Shown in pieces: positions 32,908 to 45,934 of a stretch of 64,000 nucleotides of DNA. The notes beneath the pieces are model-generated. The model was not told where the DNA came from. It worked only from the letters and a program-made list of their open reading frames with translations, and did no database searches. Made by a program: the position numbers and the translations under genes. This stretch comes from Anoplopoma fimbria (Eukaryota > Chordata > Actinopteri > Perciformes > Anoplopomatidae): the NCBI RefSeq assembly GCF_027596085.1, contig NC_072452.1, forward strand, positions 7,446,790 to 7,510,789. Direction: 5' to 3'. How positions within the stretch are numbered: position 1 is the stretch's first letter; the number at the start of each line of letters is the position of its first letter.

Positions 32908-35672
32908 ATGTCGACTGGTACAAGTGAAGTGAAAAGCTGCCCCATACCCACCAGGGTGCTCACCCTGAAGGACTGGTCCCAGCTACCCGACTGTTACAGC
33001 CAGACACCCGGGGGGACCCTCTTCTCCACCACGCCAGGGGGTAAGAACTGTGCATGGTTGCAAATGATCAAAAGCCCAACGACAAGCAAGAAGCTGCAAA
33101 AACAATCCAAGCATGCATAAAGGTTTATTCCTTAGAGTCTGTTTGATCAAATAACAATATTAAAAATGTAAACAATTGGGAATCAAAATAGGATAAAGTT
33201 GGAGAAATGGCTCGTTGTTCACGTTCTGCACAGTGACAGTTGGCTGCAACCCTCATGTTGTCAGCAAGTTTGCTGTCATTTGTTGATTTTGGCAAAGTGA
33301 GCAAAACAGCGGAAGCCTGAAGTGCTTTTGCATAAATTACACACATGCATAACAAGTATGGAGTCAGACAGTTTTTACTCCTTTTTTTATATATTACTAA
33401 ATTTCAGTCCAATACATACTACATAGTAACAGATATGTATGTATGTATGTATGTATATTTCTTTGCTAAAAGCAGAACAACAGTATCTCTGGCTTCCATA
33501 ACAGATGCATGACTATTGGCATACACATGACAAAATACAAACATTTAACACACTGAGGTCTGAACACTCGGCCTGTTGTTGCTGTGCCTAAAGAGAAGCA
33601 GAACTGTTTTAACCCGTGACTTGTGATTTAAGGAGGGTGTCAGCTGCCAGAACAGCCAAGTGATTGGCCTCTGCCGATGTAGGAGTTTGAGGCCATCCCA
33701 TCCACTCTGCTTTGCATTTCAGGAACTGTAGAGAACATTCTGTACAAGTTAAGAGGAGGAGGAGGAGGGGATAGGAAATGTCTAATGCATGGGAGAGTTT
33801 GAGCAATATATTTATTTTTGATTTGCACCAAAAGGCCCGTGTCACTGTAAAGCACGCCATAAGGACTTGCTACACAGAGTTTTGACTTGTCTTCCACCTT
33901 TTATGAGCAACACATTTCCCTCTGCTGGGGCCGTGCCATGTGTTGCTTGACTGGCCCCTCTTTTACATAACTGCTCCGCTCTCTCTGCTGCCTTGCAATG
34001 CATTGCTTGCACTATAGCTTGCATTCCAACCTCTTTCCTCGCCCCAGTTTTCTGCCCGCCCCCCTCTGCTGTGCTTCCCCTTTGTCCGGGACTTGCTGCT
34101 CACCACAGTTATTGCATAACATGTTTTTCGTCGTGGCGAGGTTGGACAGGTTCAAACTCTAATAAAGGGGCAGCAGTTCACTCCTTGACTCAAGACGTGT
34201 CCTGGTCAAACTTATCACAACACCCCATTTATGACGCCGTTTTCACTTGGAGTTGGTACACGTCCCGTGACGATTTCAGACATGAGACTTGCCAAGACAT
34301 TTTTAGATGTCGCAAGCTGCAGGGTTGGTGTGGAGCTTTAGGTTTAAATCATGTCACCGAGTGAGAATACTTGAGAAAAGCCTTTTTATTTTATTTTTTT
34401 ATTTTTTTGGATGCACACTTCCGCATGTCACATCTGCCGTTTATGTTATAGATTTTACCCAGTCAGAGGAAAAAAACATGTGGCTTTAATCTCAAGGCCT
34501 CCTGCTTCAAAAAGAGAATGTTTTGTGCTCTGATTTCCAAGAACTCCTGGCAGCGGCAGCCTTCAGCCCTCCCCTCTGCACGCACATTGAACCCTCCTTT
34601 TCCCACTCATATCCCCTCTGGTAGAGGATAATGATACTTAACTCTCCAAATTTGCACCGTGCCAGGATGCAAACATGCGCTTGATATAACTATGCTATCA
34701 TATATTAGATATTCAATCAGTTGTGTTTTTCTTAATTTCATTTCCTGTTGTGAAGAGAGTTGATGTTAGTTTACTAAAGGTTAAACACCAGACTTTATTT
34801 TTGTCTCTCAGGTACCCGCATCATTTATGACAGGAAGTTCCTGTTGGATTGTCGAAACTCCCCTCTGGCCCGGACCCCCCCATGCTGTCTGCCCCAGATC
34901 CCCGGGGTGACAGTACCTGCTACACACTCTATGGGGAAACTGCAGGATCTCAAAGAGGAGGCAGAGGAGGAGGAGAAAGACAGTGCAGGTAAATGTGCAA
35001 CTATTCTGGTTTTCTCCAGCCCATGCAAACACAAGTATGTGTCTATACATCTTTCATGCTTTTTGTGGGTTTATGAAATAAAAATATCCTCAACATGCAC
35101 AATGCTTTTAAAACTAGGCAAGTGCTTAATTAATCAACAATCACTTTATATTGCATCTTATTTAAGATGGGCTTTCCCTATAATTTTAGGCTGATAGCGT
35201 CTGCTGTTTTTTGTTGTTGCTAAAGGGGTTAAGGAAGAAAAAAACAGTTTTTAAGCAAATGTATCATTTTATGGAATTATCAGTGTCTGATAGCCAAAAA
35301 CCCTTATTTTGGCAACGATTCATGACAGTGTAACCAAAGGTTTGGGCTCATGGGCAAGTTTAGATTTATTTTTGAGTAAACTGCATCAAACCTCCAACAT
35401 CCTGTCAAAGTAAAGACCAGAACGATTAGTTCTGACCCGAGTGTGAGAGTGAGAGAGTCATGTTGTGCAGTCTGGATTTGCGAGCTACACCCATATAGTC
35501 CAATGCGTTGGTTTTTTCTTGCCAGTTGTGAATGCATTGATAAGGTCTGCACTTTGTCATCTTCTCTGCAGTCCGTTAAGGTGTGGTTGTGCTCTGCCTG
35601 CAAACACTAATCGTAACTGTTTCTTCTCTCTCTTTTCAAACAGATGACAACCAGTTTGAGATGGACATCTGA
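32908..35672 (+). CDS. eif4ebp3l: eIF4E-binding protein, 4E-BP3-like
   Basis: Small unfolded translational repressor that binds eIF4E and blocks eIF4G until it is phosphorylated by mTORC1. Three coding exons are seen: 32908-33040, 34812-34988 and 35644-35672, giving 112 residues. The eIF4E motif YxxxxL-phi is present as YDRKFLLD. The two priming sites lie in [14 protein letters not shown], with later sites in NSPLARTPP, and the C-terminal TOS motif FEMDI recruits Raptor. [12 protein letters not shown] matches 4E-BP3 rather than 4E-BP1/2, and the N terminus lacks the RAIP motif of 4E-BP1. CYSTM1 downstream fits human 5q31, where EIF4EBP3 lies close by. Phosphosite roles are taken from mammalian relatives. 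Confidence 0.93.
33041..34811 (+). other. eif4ebp3l: First intron of the 4E-BP gene
   Basis: No coding exon. A short (GTAT)n run lies at about 33434-33456. The ORFs here are short and unsupported. Confidence 0.6.
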
Positions 35673-36225
35673 GCTCCAGTATTACCTCCTGTGGAGGGTT
35701 ATCATTTAAAACACCTCCAAGGTCATTTATGACTGTAATGCATTACATATAAAGCTTTTTTTTTTTCACCTTTTTTTTAAACAAGCTTTTGTGAGGAACC
35801 AAAAAAGAATGGAAAAGTTGGAAAACTTTAGGGTGTTTTTGACCCTACAAAAAGTGTTAGGCAAAGAAATGGTATTTAATGGGCTGATGAGTGGCTCACT
35901 CATTTCAGAGCTGCAGCAGGATTGAAAAAATCCATTTTGATTTCACTTTTTTTTTAATCTTTTGTAAATAACGTTGTACAATGTAGCCTATTTTTTAAGT
36001 TGGGGGAATACAGGATGATTACATTAAGACATGTAGAGTTTTCCACTGCAGGCATCAGTTGTTTTGTTGTATATCCCCCCCCCAAAAAACAGATGGCTAA
36101 CTTTCTTTGTGATAATATTGGGGGTCAGGGCCTACTGAAAATCAGCTTCTTCTCTGTTTTTGTATGGAGGGAGAGCTGAAATGTGAATAATTTCAAATAA
36201 AGGCTATTCAGACTGCCAGCAAATG
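35673..36225 (+). terminator. eif4ebp3l: 3' UTR and polyadenylation signal of the 4E-BP gene
   Basis: About 530 nt of T-rich UTR ending with AATAAA at 36196-36201, followed by a GT-rich stretch (TTGTGTGTTTTGTTG), typical of a cleavage region. Confidence 0.8.
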
Positions 36226-39200
36226 CTTGTGTGTTTTGTTGTCATTAACTGTTTATCACATTCCATTTTAAACAATGTTATTTCTGTTAACTATGCTGTT
36301 TAGCGTAATATAACTATTTAATTATGTAATTGCCTTGCATTGCAAAGCTGCAGGCTGACATACCATTTTAGCATCCAGTTTATATGTCACACACACCATT
36401 GATACATATGAAGTGGAAAATAGGCCTTATTTAGTCTACCTTGCATTTCTTTTCTGCTTTTATCCAGAATAAATAATGTGACATGAAGTTTGTCCCTTGA
36501 AGGTAAACTCTTGTATTTTATACGAGCATACAGGCAAATATTTGGTCTGTTAATGTGCAACCTCAAGTGAATTTTAATTAGATTTTGTCACACCTTGTGT
36601 AAAGAAAAAGCATGTGACCACAGAAACCTACATGTTTAATGAGTTGCATAACCGTCTCGTGTATGGAATGTGTTTGTGCACTGCTGGAGTGACCTCCCCT
36701 CACTCAGGCAGACAGACGTGGCCCCTGTTGAAATGATTAACCAGTTTAGCTTTAGGCTAAGTTATTGGCATTAAGGTCAAACATAAAGATATTGTTATGC
36801 TGCTTATGATGGAATATGGAACAGTCAGACATACCTTAATAGATGTACATCTGATGATGCTTAACCAACATAAAACACCCACAAGTCTAATGAAAGATAA
36901 AGATCATTTTTGAACACGACATAATTCAAAGTGCACCCTTTTGCACACGTAGCTGAAAGCCTGAAGGTCACCCATGTACAGAGAGTCAGGGCTAGGTATG
37001 CCTGCTTGTTCTAGACACTAATCTGTAGATTAGGGAGGCTGACTGTAGGAGTAGGCCTGGTTTTAAGGAATGAGGTCAGCTGTAGCTCAAAGACCAGGCA
37101 TATTAAAACCACTCTAATGTGTGGGTGGGGTAAGACACCGGCAGTTATCTCCGATATGTAGTTGATTTACCATATATAATATCTTTGAGGATTTTTCAGA
37201 TAGCTATGGCATAAATGTTTTGCCACTGATGACCCCAAGACTTGTTTTCTGAAGCTACTGCTGATGTCATGGTATATCTTAGAGTGAGAACAGATAAGCA
37301 GGTCTCTATGTGTCATATGTGAGATATGGGTCAGTCTGCTCAGCTGGTCTAGTCCCACAGCCTTGCAGGTCCGACAAGCAACTGCTTTGCATTGCGTCAA
37401 AGTTATCCACTGAGATTTGTCTAAGATGCTCTGATTAACATGATTTTGTAAATTACTTATGAGGAGAGTCAGAGCATGTGCTCAGTATTTGGCCCATTCA
37501 AAGTCAACTTGCCGTCTGCCAAAATGCTACCGTGCCCTACAGCAAATACTGGACCCAGACTGGACCCGCATTGCAGTGCAGAATGATAAGATAACTTTTT
37601 GCCAAACGTCTGGTAATCCTTAATCACTTGCTGATTGACCTGCATCTGCTGTTTGAACAAGTTTGTGTGTATGTTTGTTCTGGGCACACGTGAGAACAAG
37701 GCCAGGTTTTAAACGCCAAATGCTCCCGGGGCATAGTTTTGAGGGATCTCCTATCCGGCAGAGGTGGAGTTAAGATACTGAAAAGGATACTCAAATATTT
37801 ATGATGACACGCAGTGAGGCGTTGGTAAAGGGTTATGATATCCACATGCACATTTTCTGCTACACCATTTCTGGGATGGGCACCAATGTACAGTACAAAT
37901 ACAATGCCTTGCAGTTAAATGCCTTTAACTACTCAACACTCATACAATACATTCCTCGATCTTCATCACAAGCCTTCTGACCCATTGAAAACCAATGATG
38001 ATGTCAGCATGGGGTGCATCATAAGGTAAAAGGATTGTTAGATGTCTAGCACATATCGTTAAAGGAAGCAAATGCAACCCTACCATTGTGATTACATGTT
38101 TAAAGTGTGTTCACTTTGGACAAAAACTCAAATGCATGCATGAGAAATTCACATTTTTTTTATGCATCTGCACCACAGCATGATGATAACATGGCCACGT
38201 AATTTGATGTAAATGTTATGTTCAATATACCGCATAGAATTGGCTATCACTGCACTCTTCCAATCACTGTACATCATTTCTAACATGAAGCAAATGGCCT
38301 TTGGTGGTTTTTTTAAATATTTTTTTTATAATTATAAAGTTATATTCTTATGTCAAGAAAGTTATATTCTTATGTCAAGAATTTTTGTTGTAGCAGTGGT
38401 GATCCTTTGCTCAGAGTGGTTGATCCTTGGTGGTACTTTTATCACCGAGCATGTGACAGTGACACATAAGCTTGTCAGTAACTTTCTGGACGAGGTATCC
38501 ATCACAGAGCGAGAGCCAAAAGTGTCTGCAAACATGCATCTGACAAATTGTATGTTGTTGTCTAGAAATGTGCTGCTTTCTACAGACCCCCATATTGACA
38601 TAGTATTTAAACATAGTATTTAGTGCTATTTAAAGGAATCACCCATTGTACTGAATCCAAATAATGACCAGAAGCATGTAAACAAGACACACGGTTTGGC
38701 TTGCTCCCGATATAAAATGCTTCATCTTGGTTTGTAGAGAACCAGCCAATGGTCTTGATCGCCAGCCAATGGTCTTGATCACTATCCATCCATGAAATGT
38801 TGTTTTGGATGATATCGTCCTTGTACCACTGTAAACATCTTCGCTCCAGACGACCACCCTGCCCTCCCTTGGAGCTTCAATGAACTCTGGTAATCTTGCC
38901 CCATTGCCCTTTTCCACAGACAAACTATTCCCCCCTTGCAACCCCCTCCCCCTGCTCCCCGTTAGAGGGTTGGGTAGGGCTGGGCTGTCAGACCAGGCTC
39001 TATTTCTGTCAGCTGCTCCTGCTGAAGCCGTTGGTGCAGGCTCGGGCTCAATTGCCATGGGTGACGATGTAAACAGACACTGGTACACACGGCCCGCTTG
39101 GTCACATCTATCAGCACAGGGCGGCGGCTGAAGTGGTTTGCATGTTTGTTTCATGCATGGTGAACACACGTACATAAACTTAACTTTGCATGTCTTTCCA

Positions 39201-39400
39201 TTGCAGGAGTTAAGCCAACTGTTTCACATGGCGACTTCTGTTGAGTACACCGGTAAAGGTATATTCAATTCCTAGATGTGCCGCACTTTATTAACAGATT
39301 ATGTTCAGTTTCTTGGATTACACTGCATTCGTAGACATGAATGTTTCACCACTGATTTAGGTCCTGTGGGTGAAGTTTGCAACAAAGGACTATATGAAGA
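36226..39400. other. Gene-poor intergenic region
   Basis: No recognised gene. Small direct repeats occur at 38337-38381 (two copies of a 22-bp unit) and 38744-38780. A 178-codon minus-strand ORF (38639-39175), rich in Pro, Ala and Ser, has no family I recognise. Confidence 0.55.
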
Positions 39401-39406
39401 TTGTAA

Positions 39407-40440
39407 TAAGATAAGATAAGATAAGATAAGATAATCCTTTATTAGTCCCGCAGTGGGGACATTTACAGGATTCAGCGCTTATAATGAGATAATAATACTA
39501 TAACTATAATTGTTCAGTCTGTATATATAAGATATATATCTTTTTTTTTCTTACTTACTTATTTTAAATACTATTATTTAAAATACTTTTTTTTACGTTT
39601 GTTTTTTCTACTATGAACGTTGTTTGCACTATATATTTATGCTGCTGTAATCCTGTAAATTTCCCCGCTGCGGGACTAATAAAGGATTGTCTTATTTTAT
39701 CTTATACAGTTTGTCTTCTGTTCCCTCTTTAAGTCTCGTTGATTTTTAGAATGTTATTTATGTTCAGCGCTTGTAATGAGATAATAATACTATAACTATA
39801 ATTGTTCTGTCTGTATTTATAAGATATATATCTTTTTTTATAAGATATATATCTTAACTATGTTGGTTAAATACTGACTAAATCTGTCTTAGTCTCATTG
39901 ATTTTTGAACAAGGGTAGAAGAAAATATAATTTATGTTCAGCGCTTATAGTTATAGGATAGTGCAAAACAAGAGACATAGTAAGTAAAAATAAAATAAAA
40001 AACACAAGATCAAAATAAGTATTATAAATAAGCAAATGAGCAATAAAAACAGTAAAAAACAGTAAGAACAGTAGAGATCCACAGTAAAAATATATATACA
40101 GACATAAATTATTATAAATGTTGTATTGCACAGTGTATTAATGTATTAGTGTATTAGTGTCATGTGGTCTGCTGGGAGCAGAGCTGGTTGTGCAGCCTGA
40201 TAGCAGCTGGAAGGAAGGACTTGCAGTACCTCTCCTTCACACACCGGGGGTGAAGCAGCCGGTGGCTGAAGGAGCTGCACAGAGCTGCCAGGGTGTCCTG
40301 CATGGGGTGGGAGGTGTTGTTCATCAGTTCATCACTTCCACCGCATCCAGTGGACACCCCAGCACACGCTTTCTTGACAAGTTTATTTATTCTCTTCCTG
40401 TCGGCTGTCGAGATGCTGCTGCTCCAGCAGACCACTGCAT
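39407..40440 (-). mobile_element. Nested LINE: ORF C-terminus and 3' UTR, interrupted by a composite repeat
   Basis: The minus-strand frame 40435-40160 encodes the end of a jockey/CR1-group-like reverse transcriptase polyprotein, with DNTSHPMQDTLAALCSSFSHR, HPRCVKERYCKSFLPAA and a terminal stop. Its 3' UTR runs left to a tail at 39407-39470 with GATAA units. Between 39471 and 39949 sits a plus-strand composite identical in layout to the units at 5.5-7.4 kb. The element is 5'-truncated and dead. Confidence 0.8.
39471..39949 (+). repeat. Composite LINE-tail repeat, second locus
   Basis: Bounded on both sides by TTCAGCGCTTATA (39471-39483 and 39937-39949). Inside are the plus-strand tail at about 39656-39712 and the following TTGTCTTCTGTTCCCTC segment. 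The CTTAACTATGTTGGTTAAAT block also found at 5958 is present too. Confidence 0.75.
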
Positions 40441-41310
40441 AAAAATGTGTAGAAAATTACAAGCGACACTCCTTTGAATTGACTACACACGGCTCAACCT
40501 ACTCTGAAAGCAACCCTAGGCCTTGTTCCCTGTACAACAAATATTTGGAATGACAAGTCAGAATGAAGGTGAAACTGAGGATTCCTTCGCTGTTTGTTGC
40601 TCTGACTTGCCTCAGTTGACAGTCCAGGCAGTCTTCTAACAGCTGCTGCAAGGATATTGCTTAATGTGTCACCAGTAACAGTACCTTCCACCAACATGTT
40701 TTCCATGCATGACTTTGTACCAGCTGTAAATATAGCTTAGTGTGTGTATGTCAGAGGTGAGGTCCTTGTTTCTCGGGGTCACCGCTGGTCTACAACTCTG
40801 TTGTGACAGGGTTCCTTTTGAACACACACATTGTGCAAGCTTTAATCACATGGAGCTACATGGTCTGCTATCACCTTGCAGAATGCACACCGTTTCCTTT
40901 TTAAGTTCCACTGTCGGGGGCAGCTGTCAAGCTGGCTGGCTGCTGGTATGTTACTATGCTCATACTGTACTCATGTAAAGTCATGTCCGATGGAGGAACC
41001 GGGTTGATGTTTCACAACCCTGTCTCCAAACCCTACGACTCTGTTTATGTATGTGAAGTACACATACATGGGAGTTACTTTACAGATTTATAATACACAC
41101 ACTAACGGTATGTAGAATAGGATACTTTGTTGTAGATTAACATGTCTTCCACCACAAGCTTTCATGGGCTTTTTATATAAATGTGCTCACAGTAAGGATT
41201 GCATATGCATGGCTTTGCAAGTGTGCGCATGTGTGCGTCCCTCTCTGTGAGCTGTCTTGTCGCTGCCCACCGAAAAAGAGAAGAGACACTGACACTGAGA
41301 GCTGGACGTG

Positions 41311-41348
<38 letters not shown>

Positions 41349-41981
41349 CCCCAGAGCCATAGCCCTTTCTAGTCATAAAGGAAACTGCGCAGACTCACTC
41401 AGACATCGGCTGCTTTTCCAGAAACACAACAATCTCACAATTACACAGGCATACTATGGGGACCTTGTAGCCCAGATCATTGTCAAGCACTTCATTCATT
41501 TCAAAGACATTCAGTTCCTTTGTTGTAAGCCCTCCTTTTAAACGAAAGCTTTTCCCTCCATGTTTCGCCACCATTGTTGTGTTGATAAACTTTTTATGCT
41601 AGAAATGTCAATGGTAGACTGACAGCAACATTCAAACAGGTTGAAAAAAAAGAGAAGCAAACCACTTGCAATGTATTGTTTCAATCAGGTACTTTAGCTG
41701 CTCATCATATGCTGAATGTATACTGTAGGGCTTTTCTCTCAGTGGCAAAGCATTGGCAAAAAATGTCAGCTACATGACAACACAGCAACTCACTGCTTGT
41801 TCATTATAGTGCAAGAAACAGCAACAACTGGCACTTCAGGGAGGAATAGACTGGGAATAGTCTGACATCTGCTGGGAGAAAACCAGTAATGCACCTAATG
41901 CACCCTGGACAAACAGGTGCATATTGTGAATAAAAAAAACCCCACATGATGTAGTTGAATAAAAGAGCACCAGATAATTTG

Positions 41982-42045
<64 letters not shown>

Positions 42046-42127
42046 TATATTAAATGAAATAAACCATAATAATAGCATTTTAAGAGCTGCAAGTATTCCA
42101 ATCTTATTCCAAGGGCGGGAGCAACAA
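40441..42127. other. Intergenic region upstream of CYSTM1
   Basis: No supported gene. Contains a (GA)n run at 41317-41347 and a (TA)n run at about 41987-42043. Confidence 0.6.
41987..42043. repeat. (TA)n microsatellite
   Basis: About 57 bp of pure TA, 85 bp to the left of the hairpin at 42128. Confidence 0.95.
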
Positions 42128-42162
42128 GGTGACTAATGAATGATTGACATTCATTAGTCACC
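42128..42162. repeat. Perfect 15-bp inverted repeat with a 5-nt loop
   Basis: The left arm GGTGACTAATGAATG (42128-42142) is exactly complementary to 42148-42162. Each arm contains an AP-1-like TGACTAA/TTAGTCA. Confidence 0.97.
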
Positions 42163-42239
42163 CATCCTGCCTATTCTTTCTAATCGTGTTTATTCCGTCA
42201 TTCGGTGATGTAGACCTATTGAATATCTTATCTAGTCAG

Positions 42240-42567
42240 ATGATCAGGAGTCACTGTTCTTCGCTCGCGTCCCGCTGCTCATCGCTCCGCCCTGTGATTG
42301 GACGCCACGAGCAGCGAGCGTCGCCTCAGCCAATCCCCGCGTTCTGCTTCCCAGTGGCCCCTCCCCTCCCCGTTGCCGTACCCTTCAAGTGACGTCACGG
42401 CCAGCAAACGCGATACGCAGTGAGGTTTTTCGTTTTTTCGTTTTTTTTTTTTAGACACAAGAGGGTCGCACATTGCGGTAACGAATTGTTGCAAACTCCG
42501 GAAACAGAGAGAGTTCCTATCCGCGCGGACGCTGCTGATATTCACAACAGGCCATTCATTAAAAAGG
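42240..42567 (+). promoter_or_regulatory. cystm1: CYSTM1 promoter and first non-coding exon
   Basis: GC-rich and CpG-rich block. Paired CCAAT boxes lie at 42297-42301 (inverted) and 42330-42334, with a consensus CRE TGACGTCA at 42390-42397. Transcription probably starts shortly downstream. A non-coding exon would end at the donor AAAAAG|GTAGGT near 42566. The assignment rests on position upstream of CYSTM1. Confidence 0.7.
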
Positions 42568-42872
42568 TAGGTGGTGGAAATAACCAGGGGACCTGTTATG
42601 TGTGCGTGTTTCACAGTATGATCATCTTTAACTGAGGGGCCTGGGAAACGGAGCAGTGCTGTGGATCGGGGCCTGCAGGTGTCTTATAATATAAGCTTAG
42701 AATAATATTTCTTAAACATCACATTGTTAACCTCATACAATATACCTTATACAATATACCTTATTTTCTTTTTTCTTTCTTCCTGTAGCCGCTCAGTGAT
42801 ATATTCATTTTTTCTTTTGTTGTCACTTTTGTCGTGGCTTGGCTCAGCCCGTATATCTGCCTTGGTGTGTGT

Positions 42873-42913
<41 letters not shown>

Positions 42914-45339
42914 ATGTGTGAAATAGCCGTTCTGGTTTTCCCCCCTAATGAGGTCCAGTGGAGTGTCTTCACATGCAGCCTCATGGTCCCGTGATGTCTC
43001 TCGCTGTAGAGAGAGAGTAAACAGAGTCTTGGTGTAAACTAAGGCCGGCATCGCCTCATATTACAGAGCTGCTCTTAAAGGCTATCCTTTCTAGGGATGA
43101 AATGAATAATTGATTGTGTATAATACTTTTACTGCACATATTACTCTTAAAATGGCATGCTCTCTGCCCCCCCCCAATAAAAATCACCGCTGTTGCATAA
43201 TGTATTTCCTCTTTAAATTAATTCACAAGAAAGGGAACTTGATGATACTGAGGGGAAGTTTCCCCGGTATCCCGTCAGGTCATTGTACTTGGCATTTACT
43301 ACATCAGTTACATCAGTTTAACAGCGGCCCTGAATGGGTTCAGAAAGTTTACATATCGTATGATCGGTTACTTTCTTTTGTCCTTTCTTTAGTCTGAAAA
43401 GGTATTGTTTTGATCAAGGTTAATAACTTTAACCACCGGTTAAGTGGCTTATTTTTTCATTGTACATTGTTTATTGCTGCCAGCCATTATAATAACGCAG
43501 ATGTAAGTGAACTGACTACGCCTGTTTAGGCCTTTGTCACTAATACCATTGTCAGAGGTGTCAGAGAGACGTCTCAACTGCACCGTCTGTACGCGATATT
43601 ATCACCATGATCCTATTGTGGATACAATGTCTTAACTCCTTCACTTGGCAAACAAATGACAAACATGCAAATGAACATACACTCATACAGTAAACACACA
43701 CACACACATAAACACACACACTGTGCAAGCCTTCATTGGAGAGACGAGCCCTGTAAATCGCTGCCTGTAAATCCCGTCTCATCAGATCTTAATCTGATAG
43801 CAAAGGCTACTGCAGATTTATGTGGGTACAATGAAGCCAAGGTGACCGGCAAGGTGAACTTTGATGCTGTGTAAACGTCCTTATTGGCGTCATATTACTG
43901 ATTATTGTTAAGGTCCCTTTAAAAGGAGCCTTTAGCCTGTAATGTTACACTCTCTATTCACAAAGGACTTGTGAGGTGGAGCAAAGATCCGACAGCCATC
44001 AACACTTCCCTGTTAAGAGGCAGAGAAAGAGAGAGGGAGATCGGATGATTGTGTTATTTCACTACACCTCCCTGCCTCAAGGTACAACAAAAACAAACCA
44101 TCAGGGATCATTCTGTTCCCCCTGGAGCACGGTAACCATAGTTACCGAGGGCCTTGCCATCTGTCAGGCGGTGAAATGTCCAGACATCCTTTGAAAAGCG
44201 CTGCACAGAGAAGCTAACTGACGATGTCGAAGCAGCATCGACTACATTAACAGTTCTTTTTCTTTTTTCTTCCATCGAATGTACTCGGTGTCTGTTTAAC
44301 ACTACCCAAGAGTCATCCTTAAACCATGTTATTAATATTATCACCAAATTAGGTTATCAAATTCGAGAAATGCCTCTTGACTCATTCCAGTTTACAGCTA
44401 CTGCGTTGCTTTGTTGTAGGCGGAGGATTGGATGTGGATGGAGAAGCTGAACAGAATGGAGTTGGATTGCTATTTAGATGTTTAAAGTGTACATATACAA
44501 CGTGACAGAGGAATCCTGGGAGGCCTAGCAGACATGCCGTTTTTTTCCAGCTGGCCCTCTGTCCTTTGTTGTGGCTGTTCTACGTGAGCAAATCCAGTGA
44601 TGGAGGCTAGGGTTGCCATTGACCCCGGATCCCCCTTATCAGAAGCTATTAGGTTGCGAAACATACTTCCTTCTCACAAGGTCTACAGTGGAACGGCTTA
44701 CCTTTAGACACAAAGCTGAGCACAAACATTTATCAGATTTTCCAAACAGCCCTAGAAATATAATAAGGAGTTCATGGTTAGGCAACAGAATCAGATTCTT
44801 TATGTACCGTGTACATAGACATCACACACGGAAACTATGAAGGCGTGATGTTGTTGTGTGACTGTGTTTCTGAGTAAAGAGGGAAGAAAAACTAAGTGTG
44901 AATGTACACGCATAGCAGAACCGTTTGGTCACCGCAATCTCTTTCTCTCTTTCCCATGGTTCATTTGATTAGCCTCGCCCTGCACTCTGTGAAGCTGACT
45001 CCTCCATTTGTGAAGACTGTTTGTGAACAGTGAAAAAAGTAGTGCTTATCTCTGGTAGGGCCGATGTGGACTGTGATTGACTGTTGACTCATAAGACTCG
45101 CTCAAAATGCAAACAGCGATATGCTGGGCTTGTTTCTCTGGACCGTGATTGTTCGCCCTTGTGAGACTGCGAAGGCATGAGACTGCACGAGATGAGTTGA
45201 GGGATTAAGGAGCAACTATATGCTCGGCACTTTCCTGTTCTGGGAAACAGTTGCATCATTTGTATGCCTGTCTGAAAATGTTGTGTTCTCATATGAGGAC
45301 TCAAGAGGAATTCAGTGTCTAATGCGACTCTCGAGGCTG

Positions 45340-45420
<81 letters not shown>

Positions 45421-45915
45421 CGATACAATACCACATTGTTCTGACTTTGCAATAGAATTTGGGTGCATTCACATAGAGGTAACTGCAAACTACCATAATG
45501 ATGATAATATAATGATGGACTGTTTCACCGTTCAATATATAATTACCCTAAAATGTGTTATTGTTATGTATTATGATCTTACTATCTCTTTACTAACTGT
45601 ATATAGGTATTTTTACCTTTATAGTACACTAATATGGTATATGATGGTATTTCAAAGTATGTAGAATTATATATCCTTCCACAGGTATGTCAGCATAATA
45701 GTAGAAAAACAAGTCGTATTAATTTCTAATATGTGAATTATTTTACTTGTATTATTTTCTATTTTCCCTGTTTTGACAGTGCTGGCATTGTTGTTTACAT
45801 GAAACAATAATAGCAGACCCACATCCTCTGCCTGTCTCTTTATTGTACCGTTTTCTTAGCAGACTAATTGAAATTCGAAAAGTTAAACCTTTACTCCTAT
45901 TTTCCTGCTCTTCAG
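42568..45915 (+). other. cystm1: Probable first intron of CYSTM1
   Basis: No coding exon is seen in 3.3 kb. Microsatellites include (TG)n at 42866-42908 and (CA)n at 45343-45418. The ORFs on both strands are short or simple-repeat driven. Confidence 0.6.
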
Positions 45916-45934
45916 GTGACTGTTCGGCTCAAAG

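Noticed and set aside
33429..33457. Possible CRISPR-like or phased repeat at the GTAT run and other short direct repeats
   Set aside because: Simple tetranucleotide microsatellite with no spacers. CRISPR arrays are not expected in vertebrate DNA, and none was seen.
33993..34364. 123-codon plus-strand ORF in the first intron of the 4E-BP gene
   Set aside because: It lies wholly within an intron on the sense strand. Composition is random-like and no domain is seen.
40157..40477. Plus-strand 106-codon ORF over the LINE C-terminus
   Set aside because: Shadow of the minus-strand reverse-transcriptase C-terminal frame, which carries the recognisable motifs.
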